The notes beneath the pieces are model-generated. The model made no database searches, was not told the DNA's origin, and saw nothing but the letters and a program-made list of their open reading frames with translations. Position numbers and translations under genes: made by a program. Source: Alloprevotella sp. (GTDB taxonomy: Bacteria; Bacteroidota; Bacteroidia; Bacteroidales; Bacteroidaceae). Taken from it: a stretch of DNA of 64,000 bases. Within the stretch, counting starts at the first letter, position 1, and every line of letters starts with the position of its first letter. This document shows positions 54,983 to 63,819 of this stretch, one piece after another. Location: positions 287,957-351,956 of the forward strand of contig JAFUTC010000004.1 in the NCBI GenBank assembly GCA_017471505.1, in the 5' to 3' direction.

Positions 54983-55750
54983 ATGGACACAGATAAGACC
55001 GCACGCCTGTCGTTCCGTTTCACCGTCGAGCCCTACACGGAGGACGCCACGGGATGCCTATCGTGGAGCACGCTTGGCAACCAGCTTCTGCGCAGCGCAG
55101 GGCACCACGCGTCGGCAAACGGGTTCGGCTACGACCAACTCATAAGCCACAATCTGGTGTGGGTACTGTCGCGCCTCGTCGTGGTTATGGACGAGCGCCC
55201 GCGCACCGGCCAGTCGTACACCATCACTACGTGGGTGAAGAGTTGCTTCCGCCAATTCACCGAGCGCCTCTTCGAAGTGGCCGACGCCAACGGCCGGCCG
55301 ATGGGCCACGCCTATAGCATCTGGGCCGCCATAGACTACACGACGCGCCAGCCTATCGACCTGGCCGAACTGCCCGACGGCGGCTTTGGCGAGATACTGC
55401 TGCCGTCGCCAGAGTTCCCCATAGCGGGCGCCTCAAGGCTGCGGCTGCGCAACGCCGTGCAGCAAGGCGAGCGCCGCATGGGATTCAGCGACCTCGACAT
55501 AAACGGCCACGTCAATTCGATGCGATACCTCGAACTGTGCCTCGACCTTTTCGATGCCGACTACTATCGCTCCAACCCGCTGCACCGCATCGAACTGCAC
55601 TTTGCCAACGAAACCTACTGCGGCGACCTGCTTAGCGTATGGCACGAGCCAGCCGCCGACCGCCAGCACCTTATCGAAATCAAGAAAGACGGAGCCGTCG
55701 TCGTGCGCGCCTTGCTCGACAGCACCTCCGACAATACCCCAGCCCCATGA
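54983..55750 (+). CDS. acyl-ACP thioesterase
   Basis: 255 residues of the FatA/FatB-like hotdog thioesterase family found in Bacteroidota, which releases fatty acids from ACP. Two hotdog repeats: the first (about 1-145) with the SWSTLGNQLLRSAGHHA block, the second with the active-site segment DINGHVNSMRYLE (Asn/His pair, about 173-185) and a later Glu. The ATG at 54983 is preferred to an in-frame TTG at 54977. The stop overlaps the next start by 4 nt. Confidence 0.88.
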   Translation: MDTDKTARLSFRFTVEPYTEDATGCLSWSTLGNQLLRSAGHHASANGFGYDQLISHNLVWVLSRLVVVMDERPRTGQSYTITTWVKSCFRQFTERLFEVADANGRPMGHAYSIWAAIDYTTRQPIDLAELPDGGFGEILLPSPEFPIAGASRLRLRNAVQQGERRMGFSDLDINGHVNSMRYLELCLDLFDADYYRSNPLHRIELHFANETYCGDLLSVWHEPAADRQHLIEIKKDGAVVVRALLDSTSDNTPAP

Positions 55751-56316
55751 AACACTCCCTTTCGTTCCTGACCCTGCTGACCGCCTTCGCACTCGTAGCC
55801 TGCGGTCCGAAATCCAACGGCAACGCCGACGCATCCGGCTCCGGCGAGTCGGCCGAAGCATCCGAGCCGAACCCCTCATCGTCGCCTCAGACGCAGACAC
55901 AGACCTACACGCTTGCCGGCAAGCCCTACGCGGTGGAACTGCAGCGGCAACCGGCCAAAAACGAGCCCACAGTGACCGACGAGTTTGGCACCGTGTTCTA
56001 CGACAGCGAGGTGTGGGTGCGCATCAAGGCCACCCCGGCCGACAGCACGCTCTTCGAGCATCGCTTCACCAAGTCCGACTTCCGCAGCCATATCCCCGCC
56101 GCCGTCTACGATAGGTTCGTGCTCCACGGCATGGCCTTCTCGAGCGGCACCACGGGCACCGACGCCTTCAGGCTTGGCGCACAGGTCGGCGAGCCTGGCA
56201 TGTCGGGCGAAGGGCCAGCCTTCGTCGTGGCCATCTCCCTCGACGGCACCATACAGATTATCCCCGACGACAACGACCCCAGCATGCCCGACGCTCCGGC
56301 CGACCTCGGCGACTAA
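55747..56316 (+). CDS. DUF4738-like lipoprotein
   Basis: 189 residues from ATG 55747, overlapping the thioesterase stop (ATGA). Lipoprotein signal peptide ending in LVAC (Cys19). A Ser/Gly/Glu-rich linker (about 22-52) precedes a beta-rich domain (TYTLAGKPYAVELQRQP; HRFTKSDFRSHIPAAVYDRFVL; DGTIQIIPDD) that resembles DUF4738 of Bacteroidota. I am moderately sure of the family; no function is known. It belongs to the thioesterase-mtaB run of same-strand genes. Confidence 0.7.
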   Translation: MKHSLSFLTLLTAFALVACGPKSNGNADASGSGESAEASEPNPSSSPQTQTQTYTLAGKPYAVELQRQPAKNEPTVTDEFGTVFYDSEVWVRIKATPADSTLFEHRFTKSDFRSHIPAAVYDRFVLHGMAFSSGTTGTDAFRLGAQVGEPGMSGEGPAFVVAISLDGTIQIIPDDNDPSMPDAPADLGD

Positions 56317-56343
56317 ACCCCGCTCCCCCTGCCCTGCTGCCCT

Positions 56344-57687
56344 ATGACCACGCCCCGCAACCCACTCCTCGGACTCAAAGCCACCTTCCGCACGCTCGGC
56401 TGCAAACTCAACTTCGCCGAGACCTCGGCACTTGCCGACCGACTGAAGGCAGAAGGCGTCAGCGAAGCGGCTCCCGGCGAGACGGCCGACCTTTGTGTGG
56501 TCAACACCTGCAGTGTTACGGAAACAGCCGATAGTAAGTGCCGCCAAACCATCCGACATATCGTCCGCGAACACCCGTCGGCCTTCGTCGTCGTAATGGG
56601 ATGCTACGCACAACTAAAGCCCGACGAAGTGGCCCGACTGGAGGGCGTGGACCTCGTAGTAGGCACCGAGCAGAAAGCACGCATCATCGACCTCGTGAAG
56701 CAAGGCCTGCTGAAGCGCCAGACTATGGACGACGGCCACAACCTGCACGAAGCCGTGGCCACCCCTATGCGCGACATCCGCACCTTCGTGCCAAGCTGCT
56801 CGCGCGGCAACCGCACGCGCTATTTCCTTAAGGTGCAGGACGGCTGCAACTACTTCTGCACCTACTGCACCATCCCCGCCGCCCGCGGCCGTAGCCGAAA
56901 CGGCTCCATCGCTATGCTGGCCGACCAGGCAAGGCGTGCCGCCGACGCAGGCGCAAAAGAAATCGTGCTGACCGGCGTGAATATCGGCGACTACGGCCGT
57001 TCTACCGGCGAAGACCTCCTTTCGCTGCTCCGCGAACTGGACACCGTCGAGGGAATTGAACGCTACCGCATCTCGTCAATAGAGCCCAATCTGCTCACCG
57101 AACCGATTATCGAGTTCTGCGCACAGTCGCGCGCGTTCATGCCCCACTTCCACATCCCGCTGCAATGCGGCAACGACGAGGTGCTACGCCTCATGCGGCG
57201 CCGCTACACTACCGAACTGTTCGCCAGCCGCGTCGAACGAATCCACGCGCTTATGCCCGACGCATTTATCGGGGTGGACGTCATCGTCGGCATGCGCGGA
57301 GAGACCGACAGCCTGTTCGAGCAGGCCTATGCCTTTATCAAGGGGCTCGACGTGAGCCAGTTGCACGTGTTCAACTACTCCGAACGGCCCGGCACAAAGG
57401 CGTTGCAGATTCCTCACAAAGTGTCGCCGGCCGAAAGGCAAAGCCGCAGTCGCCGCCTCATAGAACTGTCGGAGCGCAAGCGCCTGGCGTTCTACCGCCG
57501 GCATATCGGCCAGACGCGCCCCGTGCTCTGGGAGCAGTCGGCCATAGGCGCGCCGATGCACGGCTTTACCGACAACTACATCCGCATAGAGTTGCCCGAG
57601 GCACGCACCGACCTCGACAACCAGATATCTATGGTGCGGCTCGGCAGCCTTACGCCCGACCAACAATCGCTTATCGCCGCAGAATGA
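56344..57687 (+). CDS. mtaB: tRNA t6A37 methylthiotransferase MtaB
   Basis: 447 residues. This radical-SAM methylthiotransferase converts t6A to ms2t6A at tRNA position 37. N-terminal UPF0004 domain with three cysteines (LGCKLN, VVNTCSVTE, VMGCYAQ) for the second cluster; radical SAM CxxxCxxC at Cys168/172/175 (CNYFCTYC); C-terminal TRAM domain (about 385-447). The LGCKLN start rather than LGCxxN with MiaB-type features favours MtaB. Its stop overlaps the next start. Confidence 0.93.
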   Translation: MTTPRNPLLGLKATFRTLGCKLNFAETSALADRLKAEGVSEAAPGETADLCVVNTCSVTETADSKCRQTIRHIVREHPSAFVVVMGCYAQLKPDEVARLEGVDLVVGTEQKARIIDLVKQGLLKRQTMDDGHNLHEAVATPMRDIRTFVPSCSRGNRTRYFLKVQDGCNYFCTYCTIPAARGRSRNGSIAMLADQARRAADAGAKEIVLTGVNIGDYGRSTGEDLLSLLRELDTVEGIERYRISSIEPNLLTEPIIEFCAQSRAFMPHFHIPLQCGNDEVLRLMRRRYTTELFASRVERIHALMPDAFIGVDVIVGMRGETDSLFEQAYAFIKGLDVSQLHVFNYSERPGTKALQIPHKVSPAERQSRSRRLIELSERKRLAFYRRHIGQTRPVLWEQSAIGAPMHGFTDNYIRIELPEARTDLDNQISMVRLGSLTPDQQSLIAAE

Positions 57688-58706
57688 AACGTATTGCCAT
57701 CGTCATACTCAACTGGAACGGCAGCGCCATGCTCCGTCGTTTTCTGCCCAATGTCCTTGCCAACTCGCTGCAGGACGCAGACGTCTACGTGGCCGACAAT
57801 GCCTCGACCGACGACTCTGTTGCCCTGCTCACGGCCGACTATCCCGACGTGCCGCTCATCCGGCTTGCCGAGAACTACGGCTTTGCTGAGGGCTACAATC
57901 AGGCTCTGAAAGACCTGCCGCACGAACTTTTCCTGCTGCTGAACTCGGACGTGGAAACGACGCCTAACTGGCTCGGCCCGCTGCTGGCTTACATGGACGC
58001 GCACCCCGAGGTGGCCGCCGTGCAGCCTAAGATTCGCTCCGAGCGCCATAGGGAACAGTTTGAATATGCGGGGGCCGCCGGCGGCTATCTCGACCTTTTC
58101 GGCTACCCCTACTGTCGGGGGCGCGCATTCGATACGGTCGAGGACGACAAGGGCCAGTATGACGAGCCACAGGCCTGTTTCTGGGCCACGGGCGCCGCAC
58201 TTCTCATCCGGCGCGACGACTATGCCGGCGTGGGCGGCCTTGATGCGCGCTTCTTTGCCCATCAGGAGGAGATAGACCTCTGTTGGCGGCTCCGGTCGCG
58301 CGGTCGCGGCGTGGCGTGCGTGCCTCAGAGCGTGGTGTTCCACGTAGGTGGCGGCACGCTGGGACCTGGCAATCCGCGAAAGACCTATCTGAACTTCCGC
58401 AACAACCTGCTTCTGCTCTACAAGAACCTTCCGGCCGACCGGCTGCACCGGGTCATGCGCTGGCGCTTCGTGTTGGACTACGTGGCAGCCCTTAAGTTCG
58501 TGCTCACGGGCGAGGCAGGCCACGCCAAGGCCGTATGGTGTGCGCGCCGAGACTACGGCCGCATGCGCAAGGAATTCCTTTCCGACCGCGAAGCCAACTT
58601 GCGTGCCGCCGTGCTTCCGTCCATTCCGGAGCAACGGCCGTGCTCGCTGCTCGCCGCCTACTATCTGCGCGGCCGCAAGACTTTCGACCAAATTTTCCGA
58701 CTATGA
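57684..58706 (+). CDS. GT2 glycosyltransferase (rhamnosyltransferase-like)
   Basis: 340 residues from ATG 57684, overlapping the mtaB stop by 4 nt. GT2 fold: IAIVILNWNGSAMLRRFLP, VADNASTDDSV, LLNSDVETTPNWLGPLL (the DxD metal site region) and AALLIRRDDYAGVGGLDARFFAHQEEIDLCWRL (acceptor-side GGLDxxFF and ED motif). This arrangement is typical of WbbL-like rhamnosyl- and related transferases in cell-surface polysaccharide synthesis. Donor and acceptor are not evident. The longer frame opening at 57165 is only the antisense-like shadow of mtaB. Confidence 0.87.
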   Translation: MKRIAIVILNWNGSAMLRRFLPNVLANSLQDADVYVADNASTDDSVALLTADYPDVPLIRLAENYGFAEGYNQALKDLPHELFLLLNSDVETTPNWLGPLLAYMDAHPEVAAVQPKIRSERHREQFEYAGAAGGYLDLFGYPYCRGRAFDTVEDDKGQYDEPQACFWATGAALLIRRDDYAGVGGLDARFFAHQEEIDLCWRLRSRGRGVACVPQSVVFHVGGGTLGPGNPRKTYLNFRNNLLLLYKNLPADRLHRVMRWRFVLDYVAALKFVLTGEAGHAKAVWCARRDYGRMRKEFLSDREANLRAAVLPSIPEQRPCSLLAAYYLRGRKTFDQIFRL

Positions 58707-59461
58707 CATCTACCGACCATACCGACCAGCCGGCCGAAACCGCTGCCGCAGAGCCGGCTCTCTACCTGATTCCGTGCCAGATATCCGAGGCGCCGCTCGA
58801 CGACGTGCTGCCGCCGCTCAACCGCGCTATCGTGCTCGGCATCCGCCACTTTATTGTCGAGGAAGTGCGTACGGCCCGCCGTTTCCTGAAGCAACTTGAC
58901 CGCTCAATCGATATTGACGCGCTCACGTTCTATCCGATGGGCAAGCATGCCGATGCCTCGCGTTTTTCTGCCTACCTGGAGCCGCTGCGCAAAGGCCAGT
59001 CGGTGGGAGTGATTAGCGAGGCGGGCTGTCCGGCTGTAGCCGACCCCGGCGCCGTCGTAGTAGGCATTGCGCAGCGAGAAGGGCTGAAGGTGGTGCCACT
59101 CGTAGGGCCGTCGTCCATCCTGCTATGCCTGATGGCCAGCGGCTTCAACGGACAGAGTTTTTCGTTTGTAGGCTACCTGCCCATCGATAGCGCCGAGCGC
59201 CAGAAGCGGCTCCGCCAACTCGAAAGCCGCTCGGCGCAGGAGCAGCAGACGCAGTTGTTCATCGAGACGCCGTTCCGCAACGCGCGGCTCTTTGGCGACC
59301 TGCTCCATGCTCTTAGGCCCGACACGCGCCTGTGCATTGCCAGCGGCCTTACCGGCCAGAAAGCGCTGGTGCGCACTATGACCATGCGCCAGTGGAAGCA
59401 GCAGGGGCTGCCCGACATAGGCAAGACGCCCACGGTGTTTGCCATCTACGCCGGCAAGTAA
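58703..59461 (+). CDS. RsmI-like SAM-dependent methyltransferase (16S rRNA C1402 type)
   Basis: 252 residues from ATG 58703 (4-nt overlap with the GT2 gene). Tetrapyrrole-methylase fold: LYLIPCQISEAPLDDVLPP start, the VGVISEAGCPAVADPGAVVV block (about 105-124) matching RsmI's SDAGTPxxxDPG, and VPLVGPSSILLCLMASGFNGQSFSFVGYLP. RsmI 2'-O-methylates C1402 of 16S rRNA. This sequence belongs to the shorter Bacteroidota subgroup, and some residues differ (IPCQISEAPLDD instead of TPIGNLxD), so a different substrate is possible. Confidence 0.82.
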   Translation: MTSTDHTDQPAETAAAEPALYLIPCQISEAPLDDVLPPLNRAIVLGIRHFIVEEVRTARRFLKQLDRSIDIDALTFYPMGKHADASRFSAYLEPLRKGQSVGVISEAGCPAVADPGAVVVGIAQREGLKVVPLVGPSSILLCLMASGFNGQSFSFVGYLPIDSAERQKRLRQLESRSAQEQQTQLFIETPFRNARLFGDLLHALRPDTRLCIASGLTGQKALVRTMTMRQWKQQGLPDIGKTPTVFAIYAGK

Positions 59462-59497
59462 GCCAAACCGATTCACAATCCATACATACACGACACG

Positions 59498-60067
59498 ATG
59501 AAGAAGAACATTGGAAACTACAATGCTGCCTTTCCCACGCCCATAGTGGTGGTGGGCGCCATGACCGACGGGCGGCCCAACTGGTTTGAGGTGGCCTGGT
59601 GCGGCATAGGCGACCGCGACCTCGTCACGCTGAGCGTGGAGGAGAGCCACGAGACCTGCCGCGGCATCTTTGCCGACAAACGGCTGAGCATAAGCCTGTG
59701 CGACGAGGCCCTGCTGCCGCGGGCCGACTACGTGGGCATTGTCAGCGGAAAGAAGGTGGACAAGAGCGGAGTGTTCGCTTGGACGCCCGGCGAACTCGGT
59801 GCCCCCATCCCCGACGACGCACCCGTGAGCATGGAGTGCGAACTTGTCGACACCTACAAGCAACACGGCATGTGCCTGCTCATTTGCCGCGTCCGAAACA
59901 CCTATGTCGACGAGCAATACCTCGACGAGAAGCAGAAGGTGGACTATTCGCGCCTCAAGCCCGTGCTTTTCGAGCCGCGCTTCCGCTATCTGCTCACCGG
60001 CAAGGACCTCGGCCCGTGCATCGAACCCGGTCGCGCACTGCAGAAGCACTTGACTGAAAACCAATAG
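59498..60067 (+). CDS. flavin reductase-like FMN-binding protein
   Basis: 189 residues of the flavin reductase / DIM6-NTAB split-barrel family. Typical start MKKNIGNYNAAFPTPIVVVGA, followed by NWFEVAWCGIGDRDLVTLSVEESHETCRGI (FMN phosphate-binding region). Family members reduce FMN or use bound FMN; the Bacteroidota form with this length is often found as a single gene and its electron partner is not known. 36 nt after the RsmI-like gene; array G follows the stop after 17 nt. Confidence 0.85.
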   Translation: MKKNIGNYNAAFPTPIVVVGAMTDGRPNWFEVAWCGIGDRDLVTLSVEESHETCRGIFADKRLSISLCDEALLPRADYVGIVSGKKVDKSGVFAWTPGELGAPIPDDAPVSMECELVDTYKQHGMCLLICRVRNTYVDEQYLDEKQKVDYSRLKPVLFEPRFRYLLTGKDLGPCIEPGRALQKHLTENQ

Positions 60068-60084
60068 CATAGGCCAACCCCGAA

Positions 60085-60183
60085 ATGGCATAATTGAATC
60101 TGAAAATTGCATAATGCCATTTCGAAATTCCATAATGCAATTCTGCGATTGCATAATTGCATTTTTTCGTCCCATAATTGAAT
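60085..60183. repeat. 21-bp phased palindrome array G, five units
   Basis: Units start at 60085, 60106, 60127, 60148 and 60169, exactly 21 bp apart. The array fills nearly the whole spacer before mfd and ends 16 nt before its start codon, the same placement as array A before the phosphatase gene. Confidence 0.93.
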
Positions 60184-60199
60184 TTTCCGAAACGCGTAT

Positions 60200-63100
60200 A
60201 TGTCTGTAAATCTGCATAGTCTGGTGGCCGAATATGCCAAGCAGCCCACGGTGGCAGCCCTGGGGAAAGTGGTGGGAAGCGGGTCGCCTCGGGTGGCATG
60301 TCTGTCGGGGCTGCAAGGAAGCAGCGCGGCCGTGGTGTTTGCCGCCTTGCGCGAGCGCAGAGTAAAGCGCCGCCCGCTGCTGTTCCTGCTGAACGATGAG
60401 GAAGAGGCCGGCTATTTCTACCACGACCTTATGCAACTGACCGACGCGCCCGACCTGCTGTTCTTCCCGTCGTCGTTTCGGCGCGCAGTGAAGTATGGGC
60501 AGCGCGACGCCGCCAATGAAATCCTGCGCACCGACGTGCTCAACCGGCTGGCCGAAGGAGCCGACAGCCTGGCCATCGTGACCTATCCGGCTGCCGTCAG
60601 CGAACTCGTGGCCGACAAGTCCGACCTCTCGGCCCACACCATCCACCTGGAGCGCGACACCACGCACGACCTGCCCGAACTGGAGCACCGGCTGCTCGAA
60701 CTGGGCTTCCGCCGCACCGACTACGTCTATGAGCCGGGCGAATTTGCCGTACGCGGCAGCATACTCGACGTGTTCTCCTTCTCGTCGGAATACCCCTACC
60801 GAATCGATTTCTTCGGCGACGACATCGACAGCATACGCACGTTCGAGGTGCAGACGCAGCTGTCGCGCGAGCAGATAGACACGGCCGACATCGTGTTTAA
60901 CATATCGGAAAAAGAAACGCCCACGTCGCGGTTCACCGACTTCCTGCCGGCCGACACCCTGCTCGTGGTGCGCAACATCGACTTCGTGGCCGATACGCTG
61001 AACCAGATTTTCGACGACGGCTTCGCCCAGCAGGCCCACGCCATAGAGGCCGACAAGAAAGCGCAGGCCGAATGGGAAATCTACGAGGACGAACAGGCTC
61101 CTCGCAAAGGGTCGCCGACCCGAAGCACCCTGCAGGAGAACAGCGGCGCCGACCTCGACCGCAACAGCCTGCTCACTCAGGCCGAGCCGCTGATGCAGGC
61201 GCTGCGCAACTACCAACGCATCGAACTGGCGCACCGTCCGTCCGACGAGGCCCGTACGACCATCGCCTTCGAGACCACGGCCCAGCCCATCTTCCATAAG
61301 AACTTCGACCTGCTGCTCCAGTCGCTCGAGCAGTTCAAGGCAGAAGGCTACGGCGTGTATATCTGCGCCGACAGCGCCAAGCAGAACGAGCGACTCCGCA
61401 ACATATTCGACGAAATGCGGCCCGCATCGGACAGCCCGGCCCGAGCCATTTTCACCCCCGTGGCACGCACGCTGCACGAAGGCTTCGCCGACGCACAGGC
61501 CCGCATGTGCTTCTTCACCGACCACCAGATATTCGACCGCTTCCACAAGTACAGCCTGAAGAACGACCACGCACGCGACTCGAAAATGGCGCTTACGCTG
61601 AAGGAACTCATGCAGTTCCAACCGGGCGACTACCTCGTGCACATCGACCACGGCATAGGCCAGTTCGCCGGCCTCGTAAGGATGCCCGCCAGCGACGGCA
61701 GCCAGCAGGAGATGATCAAACTCATCTACCAGAACGACGACGTGGTGTTCGTGTCGATCCACGCGCTGCACAAGCTCAGCAAGTACAAGGGAAAAGACGG
61801 CACGGCTCCGCGGCTCAGCAAACTGGGCACCGGCGCGTGGGAGAAGATGAAGTCGCGCACGAAGAAGAAGATAAAAGACATTGCCCGCGACCTGATACGC
61901 CTCTACTCACAACGTCGCGAAGAGAAGGGCTATGCGTTCAGCCACGACACCTTTCTTCAGCACGAGTTGGAGGCTGGTTTCGCCTACGAAGATACTCCCG
62001 ACCAACTGCGCGTCACTCAGGAGGTGAAGGCCGATATGGAAAGCCAGCGGCCGATGGATCGCCTGGTGTGCGGCGACGTAGGTTTCGGCAAAACCGAGAT
62101 TGCCGTGCGCGCCGCCCTTAAGGCTGCGGTGGACAACAAGCAGGTTGCGGTGCTCGTGCCTACTACGGTGCTCGCCTTGCAGCATTACAGGACCTTCGCC
62201 GACCGACTTCGCAACTTCCCGGTCCGTGTAGAATATCTGTCGCGGGCTCGCAGCACCGCACAGGTCAAAGAAATCGTTGCCGGACTGGCTGACGGAAGCG
62301 TGCAGGTAGTTGTCGGCACGCACAAGCTCATTGGCCGGAACGTGCGTTTCAAGGATCTGGGCCTGCTGATTATTGACGAGGAGCAAAAGTTCGGTGTTGC
62401 CGTCAAGGAGAAGCTGAGACAGCTGAAGACAAGCGTAGACACGCTGACGATGTCAGCCACCCCCATACCGCGGACCCTGCAGTTTTCGCTGATGGGAGCC
62501 CGCGACCTTTCGATCATACAGACCCCGCCGCCCAACCGACGGCCCATCCAGACGGAAATACACACGTTCCACCACGACATCATAGCCGAGGCCGTCAACT
62601 TCGAATTGGCGCGCAACGGCCAGACGTTCATCGTGACCAACCGCATAAGCGCCCTGCCCCGCCTGCGCGACCTGGTGAAGAAATACGTGCCCGACGCGCG
62701 CGTCGCCATAGGCCACGGCCAGATGGCGCCGGCCGAACTGGAGCAGATTATAGTGGACTTCATCAACCACGACTACGACGTGCTCATCTCCACCACGATT
62801 GTGGAGAACGGCATCGACATTCCGAACGTGAACACCATACTCATCGACGCGGCGCATAAGTTCGGGCTCAGCGACCTCCATCAGATGCGCGGACGCGTGG
62901 GTCGCAGCGACCGCAAGGCCTTCTGCTATCTGCTGGCGCCACCGCTCTCGCTGCTCAAAGACGACGCGCGCCGACGGCTGGAAGCCATCGAAAACTTCAG
63001 CGACCTTGGGTCGGGCATCCACATCGCTATGCAAGACCTCGACATCCGCGGCGCCGGCAATCTTCTGGGCGCCGAACAGAGCGGCTTCATAGCCGACCTG

Positions 63101-63676
63101 GGCTACGAGGCCTATCAGAAGATTCTGTCGGAGGCAGTGAGCGAACTGAAGAACGAAGAGTTTGCCGACCTCTATAAGGACGACCTGCAGCAGAACCGGC
63201 TCACGGGCGACCTGTTCGTAGAAGAATGCAACGTGGAGTGCGACCTCCACGCCTATCTGCCCGAAACCTACGTGCCCGGTGCTGCCGAGCGCATGTCGCT
63301 CTATCGCGAACTCGACGGCCTCAGCACCTCCGAGCAGATTGACGCCTTCCGCAGTCGCATGGAAGACCGCTTCGGCCCCATTCCCCTTGAGGGCGAGGAA
63401 CTGCTGCGCATCGTGCCACTCCGCCAGATAGGCCGCAAGGTGGGCGCCGAAAAGATTGTGCTGCGCCAGAGCCGCCTCGTGCTCTACTTCGTAAGCAACA
63501 CCGCCAGCCCCTTCTATCAGAGCGCCACGTTCGACCGCATCATCGACTACGCCACCCGCCATTTCCGCCAATGCGAACTGAAAGAGACCAACGGCAAGCG
63601 GCGCATGAGCGTGCGCAACGTTTGCAGCGTGGCCGAAGCACTTGCCACCCTCGAAGAAATGGCAGGCATCCGATAG
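60200..63676 (+). CDS. mfd: transcription-repair coupling factor
   Basis: 1158 residues. Mfd removes stalled RNA polymerase and recruits UvrA. Order: UvrB-like damage-recognition homology module (about 1-330), RNA polymerase-interaction CarD-like domain (about 470-560, PGDYLVHIDHGIGQF), SF2 translocase with Walker A GDVGFGKTE (about 624-632), DEEQ box in LLIIDEEQKFGV (about 720), the TRG-like RAGNLLGAEQSGFI region, and the C-terminal TRCF domain that masks the UvrA site. Length is normal. No promoter was recognised between array G and the start. Confidence 0.96.
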   Translation: MSVNLHSLVAEYAKQPTVAALGKVVGSGSPRVACLSGLQGSSAAVVFAALRERRVKRRPLLFLLNDEEEAGYFYHDLMQLTDAPDLLFFPSSFRRAVKYGQRDAANEILRTDVLNRLAEGADSLAIVTYPAAVSELVADKSDLSAHTIHLERDTTHDLPELEHRLLELGFRRTDYVYEPGEFAVRGSILDVFSFSSEYPYRIDFFGDDIDSIRTFEVQTQLSREQIDTADIVFNISEKETPTSRFTDFLPADTLLVVRNIDFVADTLNQIFDDGFAQQAHAIEADKKAQAEWEIYEDEQAPRKGSPTRSTLQENSGADLDRNSLLTQAEPLMQALRNYQRIELAHRPSDEARTTIAFETTAQPIFHKNFDLLLQSLEQFKAEGYGVYICADSAKQNERLRNIFDEMRPASDSPARAIFTPVARTLHEGFADAQARMCFFTDHQIFDRFHKYSLKNDHARDSKMALTLKELMQFQPGDYLVHIDHGIGQFAGLVRMPASDGSQQEMIKLIYQNDDVVFVSIHALHKLSKYKGKDGTAPRLSKLGTGAWEKMKSRTKKKIKDIARDLIRLYSQRREEKGYAFSHDTFLQHELEAGFAYEDTPDQLRVTQEVKADMESQRPMDRLVCGDVGFGKTEIAVRAALKAAVDNKQVAVLVPTTVLALQHYRTFADRLRNFPVRVEYLSRARSTAQVKEIVAGLADGSVQVVVGTHKLIGRNVRFKDLGLLIIDEEQKFGVAVKEKLRQLKTSVDTLTMSATPIPRTLQFSLMGARDLSIIQTPPPNRRPIQTEIHTFHHDIIAEAVNFELARNGQTFIVTNRISALPRLRDLVKKYVPDARVAIGHGQMAPAELEQIIVDFINHDYDVLISTTIVENGIDIPNVNTILIDAAHKFGLSDLHQMRGRVGRSDRKAFCYLLAPPLSLLKDDARRRLEAIENFSDLGSGIHIAMQDLDIRGAGNLLGAEQSGFIADLGYEAYQKILSEAVSELKNEEFADLYKDDLQQNRLTGDLFVEECNVECDLHAYLPETYVPGAAERMSLYRELDGLSTSEQIDAFRSRMEDRFGPIPLEGEELLRIVPLRQIGRKVGAEKIVLRQSRLVLYFVSNTASPFYQSATFDRIIDYATRHFRQCELKETNGKRRMSVRNVCSVAEALATLEEMAGIR

Positions 63677-63723
63677 TTTTGCAAATTTGTAGGCGAAAAC
63701 CGCCCCACTTCAACATAATTGCT

Positions 63724-63731
63724 TACCTTTG
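63724..63731 (+). promoter_or_regulatory. -7 box of tRNA-Arg
   Basis: TACCTTTG is a perfect -7 match 14 nt before the tRNA. No good -33 box is seen 19-21 nt upstream. Confidence 0.55.
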
Positions 63732-63745
63732 CACCTCGATAACAC

Positions 63746-63819
63746 GGCTCCGTAGCTTAGCTGAATAGAGCGTCAGATTCCGGTTCTGAAGGTCCTGGGT
63801 TTGAATCCCAGCGGGGTCA
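63746..63819 (+). tRNA. tRNA-Arg (anticodon CCG)
   Basis: A full cloverleaf folds: acceptor GGCTCCG/CGGGGTC (with two G-U type pairs), D-arm with TAGCTTAGCTGAATAGAGC, anticodon stem TCAGA/TCTGA with loop TTCCGGT (anticodon CCG), T-arm CTGGG-TTTGAAT-CCCAG, discriminator A. CCA is not encoded. Its 3' half is repeated downstream. Confidence 0.94.

Noticed and set aside
23152-60183. Palindrome arrays read as CRISPR arrays
   Set aside because: Repeats are 15 bp and spacers only 6 bp, the spacers are low-complexity, and no cas gene is present in the window.
59123-61771. 882-codon minus-strand frame across rsmI-like, flavin reductase and mfd
   Set aside because: It crosses three well-supported plus-strand genes and array G and has no family features.
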